Positions 1-8,941 of a stretch of 15,895 bases of DNA are shown one piece after another. Source of the DNA: Pseudomonadota bacterium (GTDB lineage Bacteria > Pseudomonadota > Gammaproteobacteria > Xanthomonadales > Rhodanobacteraceae). Made by a program: the position numbers and the translations under genes. Position 1 is the first letter of the stretch, and the number at the start of each line of letters is the position of its first letter. The notes under the pieces were generated by a model. That model was not told where the DNA came from. It did not search any database and saw only the letters and a program-made list of their open reading frames with translations. The stretch spans positions 1 through 15,895 of the forward strand of contig JAEYZH010000092.1 in the NCBI GenBank assembly GCA_023430685.1. Direction: 5' to 3'.

Positions 1-71
1 GCGCGACGCCCTGCCTGCCTCGCGCGAACGACATCGCGCCGGCCCATGCGCGCATCGAAACGCGGTCGACC

Positions 72-1955
<1,884 letters not shown>

Positions 1956-2126
1956 GTGCAGGGATCGAGGCGATTGCGGCGGGTATTCTGCCTTGTCGCG
2001 CGCGTGCCGTGCATGAAGCAACGCGCCGGTGGCGAGGTGCTCCCGCAGGCTGCACGCGCGCAGCGCGGCCGGCCGCTCTGCGCGAGGAACAGGCAAGGAG
2101 CGCCGGCCGACCTGCGGTCGTCCAGC

Positions 2127-3119
<993 letters not shown>

Positions 3120-3125
3120 GCGCGT

Positions 3126-3131
3126 ATTGTA
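3126..3131 (-). promoter_or_regulatory. Candidate -10 box for a leaderless dusA transcript
   Basis: TACAAT on the minus strand (5 of 6 matches to TATAAT), with 6 nt between it and the dusA ATG. Standard spacing would put the transcription start at or next to the A of the ATG. No Shine-Dalgarno is present, consistent with leaderless translation. No convincing -35 box is seen at 17 bp (CGCGAC). A weaker plus-strand TATTGT (3125-3130) overlaps it and could serve the divergent gene. Confidence 0.45.
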
Positions 3132-3193
3132 GGGCTTGCGCACGCTGGGTCGCGGCGTCGCGCGATCGACTCCACGCACGCCCGCAGGCTCGA

Positions 3194-5164
3194 ATGAACG
3201 ACGCACGCCCCGCCCCCGATACGATCGATACCGCGGTCGACCGCATCCTCGCCCGCGGCGGATCGCGGATCGCGGTTGCGACGCCGCTCGGCCTCGGCAA
3301 GCCCAATCACCTGCTGAACGCGCTGTACCGGCGCGTGAAGGCGGATCCTGCGCGACACCTGACGCTCTACACCGCGCTGTCGCTGGACCTGCCGGATGCG
3401 GGCAGCGAGCTCGAGCGGCGCTTCCTCGGTCCGTTCCTCGAACGCCAGTTCGGCGCGGGCTATCCGCGGCTCGACTACGTCGCGGACCTGCGCGCCGACC
3501 GGCTGCCCGCGAACGTGCATGTCGAGGAGTTCTATTTCCAGTCCGGCGCAATGATGGATTCGCGCACCGCGCAGCGCGCGTATGCGAGCGCGAACTACAC
3601 GCACGTCGCGCGCGACCTCGCCGAGCGCGCGGGCCTGCATGCGATCGTGCAGCTGGTCGCGGTGCGCGGCGACGGGCACGACGCGGGCTACAGCCTCTCG
3701 TGCAATCCCGATCTCACGCTCGATGCGCTCGAAGCGATCGCCGCGCGCGGCGGCGAGCGCCCGCTGGTGGTCGGCGTGGTGCATCCGGACCTGCCGTGGC
3801 TGCGCGGCGCGGCGGAAGTCGCGGCCTCGTTCTTCGACTCGCTCGTCGACGGCACGCGCCCGCACCAGCCGCTGTTCGCGCTGCCACGCAATCCGGTCGA
3901 CCTCACCGAACATGCGATCGGCCTGCATGCGAGCACGCTCGTGCGCGACGGCGGCACGCTGCAGATCGGGATCGGCGCGCTGTCGGACGCGATCGTGAAC
4001 GCACTGCTGGTGCGCCACCGCAACAATGCCGCCTATCGTGCCGCGATCGCGGCGCTGCACGGCTCGAAGGGCGACGCAGCGTCGGACGAAGCCGACGCCG
4101 GCCCGTTCCGCCGCGGCCTGTTCGGCGCGAGCGAAATGGTCATGGACGGCTTCATGCACCTGCGCCGCGCGGGCATCCTCGTGCGCCGCGTGCACGACGA
4201 CATCGGGATCGAGCGCGCGCTCGCGCGTGGCGATGCGGTCGAGCCGGAGCGCCTGCGCGGCGGCCACTATCTCAAGGGGGCCTTCGCGCTCGGCTCCAAG
4301 CCATTCTACGACTGGCTCCGGGGCCTCGAGGGCGCGGAACTCGACGGCCTCGCGATGTGCGCGGTGTCCGACATCAACCAGCTCTACGGCGAACACGAGG
4401 AACTCGACCGCCTGCAGCGGCGCGATGCGCGCTTCTTCAACACCTGCATGATCGCGACCCTGCTCGGCGCCGCGGCGTCGGACGCGCTCGAGGACGGGCG
4501 CGTGGTCAGCGGCGTCGGCGGACAGTACAACTTCGTCGCGATGGCCCACGAACTCGCGGGCGCGCGTTCGGCGCTGCTGCTGCGCGCGACGCGCCGCAAC
4601 GGCCGCCGGCTCGAATCCAACATCCGCTGGAGTTACGGACACGCGACGATCCCGCGCCACCTGCGCGACGTGTACATCACCGAGTACGGCATCGCGGACC
4701 TGCGCGGTCGTTCGGACGAGGCCTGCGTTCGCGCGATGCTCGCGATCAGCGACGCGCGTTTCGTGGACGAGCTCGCCGAGGACGCGAGGCGCGCGGGCAA
4801 GCTCGCGCGCGACTTCCGCATCCCCGAAGCCTGGCGCCGAAATACGCCCGAGGACCTCGCCGGGCGCCTGCGCACCGCATCCGCCGCCGACCTGCTGCCG
4901 CGCTTCCCATTCGGCTCGGATTTCGATGCGATCGAACTGCGCGTGCTCGGCGCGCTCGCGTGGCTCAAGGGACGCATCGCCAAGCCGGGCCAGTGGCCGG
5001 TCCTGCTCGCAGCCTTGATCGCGCCCAGCGAGGCTGCGAACGATGCCGCGCTCGAGCGGCTCGCGCTGGCGCGGCCGCGCGGGCTGCGCGAACGCCTGCT
5101 CGCGCGGCTCGTGCGCGCGGCACTCGCGCGCACGCGCACGCGCGCCGTCAACTCAGCGCGCTGA
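3194..5164 (+). CDS. Acetyl-CoA hydrolase/CoA-transferase family protein, long form
   Basis: Family I CoA-transferase-like enzyme, expected either to hydrolyse acetyl-CoA or another acyl-CoA or to transfer CoA between carboxylates. The 656-aa product carries GIGALSDAI (259-267), resembling the CoA-binding Gly-rich loop of the family, and FGASEMVMDG (310-319). That block aligns with the GIHTEMxSDG motif of 4-hydroxybutyrate CoA-transferase, which makes E314 the likely catalytic glutamate that forms the glutamyl-CoA thioester. SGVGGQYNFV (about 433-442) resembles the family's oxyanion-hole GGQ region, and YGIADLRGRS matches the conserved C-terminal block. At 656 aa it exceeds the usual ~430-500 aa. 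The extra length lies in an N-terminal insertion (about 60-200) and a C-terminal tail after ~545, as in an uncharacterised long subfamily of proteobacteria. The start has only a weak GCAGG 6 nt upstream. Substrate cannot be read from sequence. The stop overlaps the convergent gene by 17 nt. Confidence 0.88.
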   Translation: MNDARPAPDTIDTAVDRILARGGSRIAVATPLGLGKPNHLLNALYRRVKADPARHLTLYTALSLDLPDAGSELERRFLGPFLERQFGAGYPRLDYVADLRADRLPANVHVEEFYFQSGAMMDSRTAQRAYASANYTHVARDLAERAGLHAIVQLVAVRGDGHDAGYSLSCNPDLTLDALEAIAARGGERPLVVGVVHPDLPWLRGAAEVAASFFDSLVDGTRPHQPLFALPRNPVDLTEHAIGLHASTLVRDGGTLQIGIGALSDAIVNALLVRHRNNAAYRAAIAALHGSKGDAASDEADAGPFRRGLFGASEMVMDGFMHLRRAGILVRRVHDDIGIERALARGDAVEPERLRGGHYLKGAFALGSKPFYDWLRGLEGAELDGLAMCAVSDINQLYGEHEELDRLQRRDARFFNTCMIATLLGAAASDALEDGRVVSGVGGQYNFVAMAHELAGARSALLLRATRRNGRRLESNIRWSYGHATIPRHLRDVYITEYGIADLRGRSDEACVRAMLAISDARFVDELAEDARRAGKLARDFRIPEAWRRNTPEDLAGRLRTASAADLLPRFPFGSDFDAIELRVLGALAWLKGRIAKPGQWPVLLAALIAPSEAANDAALERLALARPRGLRERLLARLVRAALARTRTRAVNSAR

Positions 5165-5645
5165 GTTGTTCGAACGGCAGCGGCACCGCGCCGACGCGCC
5201 GCATCGCCGCCTCGATCGCGGGTCCTTGCTCCCGCGGGGCATCGACGACGACGAGCACGCGCCCGGCCTCGATCTCGGCTTCGAACTCGCGACGCACTTC
5301 GCTCGGAACGGTCGAACCCATCAAGGCCGACGACCATGCGCCGACGGCGGCGGCGGTCAATGCGACGAGGCCGACGCCCGCGAGCGGCAGTCCGATCACC
5401 GGAATCGCCATGCCGACCACGCCGCCGACGACGCCGAGCGCGCCGCCGGTGGCGGCGCCGCGCCACGCGGCCGGCGCGATGTCGGCGCCGACTTCGATGC
5501 GCTCACCCGGGACCTCGTCCATTTCGATGTCGGAACGCGCGACCAGCGTGATCGCGTCATCCTCGGCGCCGGCGCTGCGCGCGGCGGCGACGGCCTGCAG
5601 CGCCTCGGCGGGACTCGCGGTACGAAACACGTGGCGAACCTTCAT
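5148..5645 (-). CDS. Small membrane protein with glycine-zipper hairpin, stress-protein-like
   Basis: I do not recognise a specific family with confidence. The 165-aa product has a soluble alpha/beta N-terminus (MKVRHVFRTASPAEAL, about 1-45). A Gly/Ala/Val-rich hydrophobic stretch at about 64-108 could form two membrane helices. The C-terminal segment (VPSEVRREFEAEIEAGRVLVVVD, split by family convention near 113-135) resembles the end of DUF1269/YflT-like general stress proteins. That architecture suggests an inner-membrane-associated stress or permeability protein, but this is inference. The start at 5645 is supported by a strong GGAGG about 8 nt upstream. It is divergent from the SDR gene (119-nt gap) and converges with the CoA-transferase gene with a 17-nt overlap of coding ends. 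Confidence 0.75.
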   Translation of the reverse strand: MKVRHVFRTASPAEALQAVAAARSAGAEDDAITLVARSDIEMDEVPGERIEVGADIAPAAWRGAATGGALGVVGGVVGMAIPVIGLPLAGVGLVALTAAAVGAWSSALMGSTVPSEVRREFEAEIEAGRVLVVVDAPREQGPAIEAAMRRVGAVPLPFEQLSALS

Positions 5646-5704
5646 GGCCTGACCTCCGGCGATTGCGCGTGGCGATGGTCGATGCTGTCTGCGCGCCGCA
5701 CAAC

Positions 5705-5763
5705 GCGGGCTTAATCGACTGCGACGCGCGGGCTATGATGGGAGCCCGCCCGCAGGAGCCCGC
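5705..5763 (+). promoter_or_regulatory. SDR promoter region with four-copy inverted/direct 7-bp repeat
   Basis: A TATGAT -10 candidate (5734-5739) follows TTAATC (5711-5716, weak -35) at 17 bp and precedes AGGAG (5754-5758), 6 nt before the SDR ATG. The 7-mer GCGGGCT occurs at 5705-5711 and 5728-5734. Its reverse complement AGCCCGC occurs at 5743-5749 and 5757-5763, giving the arrangement forward, forward, reverse, reverse. The inner pair could form a 7-bp stem with an 8-nt loop that spans the -10 box. It may be an operator, a leader hairpin, or chance in GC-rich DNA. Confidence 0.4.
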
Positions 5764-5764
5764 C

Positions 5765-6454
5765 ATGCCACTCGCACGCAAGCGCATCGCCGTCACCGGC
5801 GCCTTCGGCTCGCTCGGCGCCGCCGTCATCGCCGCCGCGCTCGAGGCGGGCGCGCAGGTCGCCGCACTCGACCGCGCCGCCGCGCCCGCGGGGCTGGATG
5901 CGCGCGTGCACGCGTTCGGCAGCACCGACGTGGCCGATGGCGAGGGCGCGCGCGCCGCGATCGATGCGGCCGCGCGCGCGCTCGGCGGGCTCGACGCGCT
6001 CGTGAACATCGCGGGCACGTTCCGCTGGGAGACCGTCGCCGACGGCGACCTCGCGACCTGGGACCTGCTGTATCGCGTGAACCTGCGCAGCGCGGTCGCG
6101 ACGAGCCAGGCCGCACTGCCGCACCTGCGCGCGAGCGGCGGCGGTCGCATCGTCAACATCGGCGCGGGCGCGGCGGCCAGGGCTGGCGCGGGCATGGGTG
6201 CGTACGCGGCGTCCAAGGCCGGCGTCGCGCGTCTGACCGAAGCGCTCGCGGAAGAACTCAAGGACGAGCGCATCACCGTCAACGCGGTGCTGCCGAGCAT
6301 CATCGACACGCCGCCGAATCGCGCCGACATGCCCAAGGCCGACTTCGACCGCTGGGTGAAACCCGGGCAGCTCGCCGACGTCATCGTGTTCCTGCTGTCC
6401 GATCGCGCTGCCGCGATCACGGGCGCGCTGCTGCCGGTCAGCGGACGCGTGTAG
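5765..6454 (+). CDS. SDR family oxidoreductase lacking the catalytic serine
   Basis: Short-chain dehydrogenase/reductase of 229 aa. The nucleotide-binding motif TGAFGSLG is at 11-18, NIAG (81-84) stands in for NNAG, N106 sits in the RVNLRS helix, and the active-site YAASK gives Y147 and K151. The stretch RIVNIGAGAAARAGAGMGAY replaces the usual RIVNISS block: the serine normally about 13 residues before the tyrosine is glycine/alanine (G133-A134). This Ser-less, Gly/Ala-rich segment resembles that of dihydropteridine-reductase-like SDRs, where Ser is also absent. The end (GALLPVSGRV) matches an SDR tail. Substrate is unknown. ATG 5765 has AGGAG 6 nt upstream; the in-frame upstream ATGs at 5663, 5675 and 5735-5738 would add residues before the Rossmann fold and cross the promoter. 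The TonB-like gene follows after 69 nt. Confidence 0.88.
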   Translation: MPLARKRIAVTGAFGSLGAAVIAAALEAGAQVAALDRAAAPAGLDARVHAFGSTDVADGEGARAAIDAAARALGGLDALVNIAGTFRWETVADGDLATWDLLYRVNLRSAVATSQAALPHLRASGGGRIVNIGAGAAARAGAGMGAYAASKAGVARLTEALAEELKDERITVNAVLPSIIDTPPNRADMPKADFDRWVKPGQLADVIVFLLSDRAAAITGALLPVSGRV

Positions 6455-6479
6455 CGTCGCGCCGCGAACCCCGCGACGC
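6454..6479 (+). terminator. Candidate hairpin at the SDR stop codon
   Basis: Perfect 8-bp inverted repeat GCGTCGCG (6454-6461) / CGCGACGC (6472-6479) with a 10-nt loop, beginning on the last base of the SDR stop codon. No T-tract follows, so an intrinsic terminator is not assured. It may be a weak terminator or an mRNA-stabilising stem between the two genes. Confidence 0.35.
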
Positions 6480-6495
6480 GCGGCCGCGCGTTGAT

Positions 6496-6516
6496 CTCCT
6501 TCGCCACCCGAAGGAG
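6496..6516 (+). promoter_or_regulatory. Hairpin sequestering the Shine-Dalgarno of the TonB-like gene
   Basis: Perfect 8-bp inverted repeat CTCCTTCG (6496-6503) / CGAAGGAG (6509-6516) around the loop CCACC. The 3' arm contains the whole AAGGAG Shine-Dalgarno, 7 nt before the ATG at 6524, and the 5' arm carries an anti-SD-like CTCCTT. If transcribed, the RNA should bury the ribosome binding site, suggesting translational control by temperature, a ligand, an sRNA or upstream translation. The repeat is seen directly; its regulatory role is inference. Confidence 0.55.
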
Positions 6517-6523
6517 CAACGCC

Positions 6524-7183
6524 ATGACCCTCCGCATCGCATCCTCGCCGGCCACGCCCGACGCGCGCCGGATCGCGGCACTGTCGGTCTCGTTCCTCGC
6601 GCACGCGTGCGCGGCACTCGTGATCGCGATTCCGCTCGCGGCGACCTTCGAGCAGGTCGCAGAGCCCGTGATCGAGGTGAGCGTGCTCGAGCGTCCTCCC
6701 GCGCCGCAGCTGCCGGCCGAACCCGAGCCGCCCGCGCGCCTGCGCGCGACCCCGCCGGTTGCGGTTGCGCCACGCGTGCGGGCCCCGACGCCGGCGGTCG
6801 TCGCGGTCGTGCCCGTGGCCGCTTCACTGCCGGCCAGCGCGCCCACCGAGGGGGCGGCGTTGCCGCAGCCCGCTACGATCGAGTCGGGGGTTGCGGGCGC
6901 CGGCGAATCGCGCCTGCTCGCCTACGAGCAGGCGCCCAGGCTCGCCTATCCGCGCGCGGCGCTGCGCCGACGCGCGGAAGGCACGGTGCTGCTGCATGTG
7001 CTCGTCGATGCCGAAGGCCGCGCGCAACGCATCGAGCTGTCGCGAAGCTCGGGGCATCGCGAGCTCGACGACGCAGCGCGAGCGGCCGTCGAACGCGCGC
7101 GCTTTCGTCCCGTACTGGAAGGCGGCGTGGCCGTATCGGCCTGGGGCTACGTCCCGATCGCGTTCCGGCTGAGCCGCGGTTGA
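6524..7183 (+). CDS. TonB-family energy-transducer-like protein
   Basis: The 219-aa protein has the TonB layout. A short cytoplasmic N-terminus leads to one membrane anchor at about 18-41 (ALSVSFLAHACAALVIAIPL). A periplasmic Pro/Ala-rich linker spans about 57-120, and a C-terminal TonB domain about 135-216. The last contains YPRAALRRRAEGTVLLHVLVD, then GHRELDDAARAAVERARFRP, the conserved core of the family. TonB proteins carry proton-motive force from ExbB/ExbD to outer-membrane receptors. No exbB, exbD or receptor gene lies nearby, so it is probably an accessory or orphan paralogue whose partner is unknown. I chose ATG 6524 because it has AAGGAG at ideal spacing; TTG 6491 in the same frame is unlikely. 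That Shine-Dalgarno lies inside a perfect hairpin (6496-6516). The 76-nt gap to the DUF456 gene contains a separate hairpin. Confidence 0.87.
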   Translation: MTLRIASSPATPDARRIAALSVSFLAHACAALVIAIPLAATFEQVAEPVIEVSVLERPPAPQLPAEPEPPARLRATPPVAVAPRVRAPTPAVVAVVPVAASLPASAPTEGAALPQPATIESGVAGAGESRLLAYEQAPRLAYPRAALRRRAEGTVLLHVLVDAEGRAQRIELSRSSGHRELDDAARAAVERARFRPVLEGGVAVSAWGYVPIAFRLSRG

Positions 7184-7193
7184 CCGCAGACAT

Positions 7194-7218
7194 CGGGGCC
7201 CCACCGAAGCAGGCCCCG
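7194..7218 (+). terminator. Candidate hairpin after the TonB-like gene
   Basis: Inverted repeat CGGGGCC (7194-7200) / GGCCCCG (7212-7218) with an 11-nt loop, 10 nt after the TonB-like stop codon. No T-run follows. It could end or attenuate transcription before the DUF456 gene. A TAGAGT hexamer (7226-7231) just beyond is a possible -10 for that gene. Confidence 0.35.
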
Positions 7219-7259
7219 AACGCGCTAGAGTCCGCGTCCCCCTTGCCTTCGGAACCTGC

Positions 7260-7748
7260 ATGGACCCGAACATCCTGTGGTTCGTACTCGCCGCGATCCT
7301 GATCCTCGTCGGCATCGCGGGCACCGTGCTGCCCGCGTTGCCCGGCGTGCCGCTCGTGTTCGTCGGCATGCTGATCGCGGCCTGGGCCGACGACTTCACG
7401 CGCGTCGGCGCGCCGACCCTGGTCGTGCTCGGCATCCTGACCGCGCTGACGGTGGTCATCGATGTCGTCGCGAGCCTGCTCGGTGCGAAGAAGGTCGGCG
7501 CGAGCCGGCACGCGCTGATCGGCGCCGCGATCGGCACGGTCGTCGGGCTGTTCTTCGGGTTGCCCGGCCTGCTGCTCGGACCCTTCGTCGGCGCCCTGCT
7601 CGGAGAACTGCTGGCCGGCGGCACCTTGCGCCGCGCGACCGGCGTCGGCGTCGGCACCTGGCTCGGTTTCATCTTCGGCACCGTGGTCAAGATCGGCCTG
7701 TGCTTCGCGATGCTCGGGATCTTCGTGTTCGCGCTGCTCGTCGACTGA
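7260..7748 (+). CDS. DUF456 family inner-membrane protein
   Basis: Hydrophobic 162-aa protein of unknown function. The LPALPGVPLVFVGMLI block (24-39) with its Pro-Gly-Val-Pro turn is characteristic of DUF456. Membrane segments are visible at about 5-25, 30-42, 53-74, a Gly-rich pair at about 86-120 containing GLPGLLLGPFVGALLGEL (100-117), and 134-161. The GPFxGAxxGE-like repeat resembles the glycine-rich re-entrant segments of the family. Start at ATG 7260; the Shine-Dalgarno is poor (GGAA about 5 nt upstream). The 76-nt gap from the TonB-like gene suggests independent or loosely coupled expression. It converges on the GFA gene with 39 nt between stops. Function cannot be inferred. Confidence 0.88.
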   Translation: MDPNILWFVLAAILILVGIAGTVLPALPGVPLVFVGMLIAAWADDFTRVGAPTLVVLGILTALTVVIDVVASLLGAKKVGASRHALIGAAIGTVVGLFFGLPGLLLGPFVGALLGELLAGGTLRRATGVGVGTWLGFIFGTVVKIGLCFAMLGIFVFALLVD

Positions 7749-7795
7749 GCCTCGCATGCGATCACGGTGGACGCGTGCGCGACGCGCTCAGGCTC
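7746..7795. terminator. Weak nested hairpins between convergent genes
   Basis: The 39-nt gap between the DUF456 and GFA stop codons holds an outer 6-bp repeat GAGCCT (7747-7752) / AGGCTC (7790-7795), which overlaps both gene ends. An inner 5-bp stem CGCGT (7772-7776) / ACGCG (7782-7786) sits within it. Neither is followed by a T-tract. A shared bidirectional transcription end is plausible but weakly supported. Confidence 0.2.
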
Positions 7796-8195
7796 GCGCA
7801 TCCTTCGACAGGCCCGCGATCGCGGCTTCGCTTTCGGCCCTGCGCGTATCGTCGAACGGCGTCGTCGCCACCTGCACGATCGTCGCAGGATCGAGGCAGC
7901 GCACGTTGACGTCGATCCCGTCGGGGTTCGATCGCGGCACGTAGAAGCTCTTGATGCCGCAGTGCGCGCAGAACAGGTGCCGCGCGGCGGCGGTATTGAA
8001 GCGGTACTCGCGCAGGTCGTCCGCTCCCGCGAGCAGGCGGAAGCGCGAGGCCGGAACGATCAGGTGCAGGAAGCCGCTCATGCGGCAGATCGAACAATTG
8101 CAGTCGAGCGCTTCGATGCGTCCTGGGGCATCGACCTCGAAGCGCACGCGCCCGCAGTGGCAGCCGCCGCGATGGACCACCCACGCATCCCTCAT
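7788..8195 (-). CDS. GFA/CENP-V family zinc protein
   Basis: Small 135-aa protein of the glutathione-dependent formaldehyde-activating (GFA) fold. All seven family cysteines are present: GCHCG gives C12 and C14, DCNCSIC gives C32, C34 and C37, and CAHCG gives C76 and C79. In known members these hold a structural zinc and a labile catalytic zinc. The founding Gfa adds glutathione to formaldehyde, but most homologues have unknown substrates and no formaldehyde dehydrogenase gene lies nearby, so a specific reaction should not be assigned. The ATG overlaps the stop of the upstream TrhA-like gene as ATGA, implying translational coupling and a shared operon. There is no separate Shine-Dalgarno of note. 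C-terminal residues after about 110 are polar and probably form a short helix. Confidence 0.9.
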   Translation of the reverse strand: MRDAWVVHRGGCHCGRVRFEVDAPGRIEALDCNCSICRMSGFLHLIVPASRFRLLAGADDLREYRFNTAAARHLFCAHCGIKSFYVPRSNPDGIDVNVRCLDPATIVQVATTPFDDTRRAESEAAIAGLSKDARA

Positions 8196-8851
8196 GCCGG
8201 TTGCGGCAACACGTAGAGCAGCACCGCGAGGAACTGCAGCACGCTGCCGAGCAGCACGAACGCGTGCCACAGCGCATGGTTGTACGGGAGCCTGCGCCAG
8301 AGGTAGAACGGCACGCCGAGCGTGTACGCGGCGCCGCCGCCGAACAGCAGCCACAGGCCGGCCGGTTCTATGCTGCGCACGAGGGGTCCGATCGCGAACA
8401 CGCCGATCCAGCCGATGCCGACGTAGAGTGCCGCCATCACCGCGCGGTTGCGCACCTTGCGCAGTTCGAGCGAGATGCCGAAGAACGCGAGCAGCCAGAC
8501 CACCGTGAACAGCGACCAGCCCCATGCGCCGCGCAGGCTGATCAGCGCGAACGGCGTGTAGGTGCCCGCGATCAGCAGGAAGATCGCGGCATGGTCGAGC
8601 TGGCGCAGCAACGGCTTCGCGCCCGCGTGCGCGATGCCGTGATAGGCGGTCGAGGCTGCGTACAGCAGGACCAGCGTGGTGCCGTAGATCGCGACGCTCG
8701 CGACATGCGCGGCGTCGCCGCCGCGCGCGGCGACGAGCACCAGCAGCACCAGCCCGGCGATGCTGAGCAGCAGGCCGACGCCGTGGATGAAACTCGATGC
8801 GAACTCCTCGCGCAGGCTGTACTGCGGCAACGGCAGGCCGGGCGTGCTCAT
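8192..8851 (-). CDS. trhA: Hemolysin III / TrhA (PAQR superfamily) membrane protein
   Basis: Seven-helix integral membrane protein of 219 aa. Conserved polar motifs of the PAQR/hemolysin III family are all visible: REEFASSFIHG (14-24), STAYHG (67-72), LDHAAIFLLIAGTYTP (85-100) and the C-terminal NHALWHAFV (191-199). The histidines H71, H192 and H196 would form the metal-binding, hydrolase-like site known in the superfamily. E. coli TrhA (YqfA) has been tied to membrane energetics and lipid homeostasis; haemolysis is not a safe prediction. A GGAG about 6 nt upstream supports the start. The gene is first in a two-gene unit, its TGA overlapping the ATG of the GFA gene by 4 nt. The 90-nt upstream gap shows no clear -35/-10 pair; GGTAGGGTAC (minus strand, near 8905-8914) is the only weak -10-like stretch. 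Confidence 0.92.
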   Translation of the reverse strand: MSTPGLPLPQYSLREEFASSFIHGVGLLLSIAGLVLLVLVAARGGDAAHVASVAIYGTTLVLLYAASTAYHGIAHAGAKPLLRQLDHAAIFLLIAGTYTPFALISLRGAWGWSLFTVVWLLAFFGISLELRKVRNRAVMAALYVGIGWIGVFAIGPLVRSIEPAGLWLLFGGGAAYTLGVPFYLWRRLPYNHALWHAFVLLGSVLQFLAVLLYVLPQPA

Positions 8852-8941
8852 GCGGACTCCGTGATGCGGACTTCGGCGACGGGTTCGAGCTGCTGCGACG
8901 CAACAGTACCCTACCGCATCGATAGCGTCGGCGCCATCACG

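Noticed and set aside
1..71. Left-edge sequence downstream of uup
   Set aside because: No open frame, hairpin or motif could be supported in these 71 bases.
1985..1990. CAGAAT as a -10 box for uup
   Set aside because: Only 4 of 6 matches, no -35 at proper spacing; uup may instead be read from dusA.
3136..5652. Long open frames opposite or out of frame with the CoA-transferase gene (838 codons plus strand, 523 codons minus strand at 3089-4660)
   Set aside because: Arg-rich low-complexity translations without domains; the CoA-transferase frame has clear family motifs across the same bases.
5663..5764. N-terminal extension of the SDR from the upstream ATG at 5663
   Set aside because: The extra 34 residues precede the Rossmann fold, cross the probable promoter and lack a ribosome binding site, whereas ATG 5765 has AGGAG at 6 nt.
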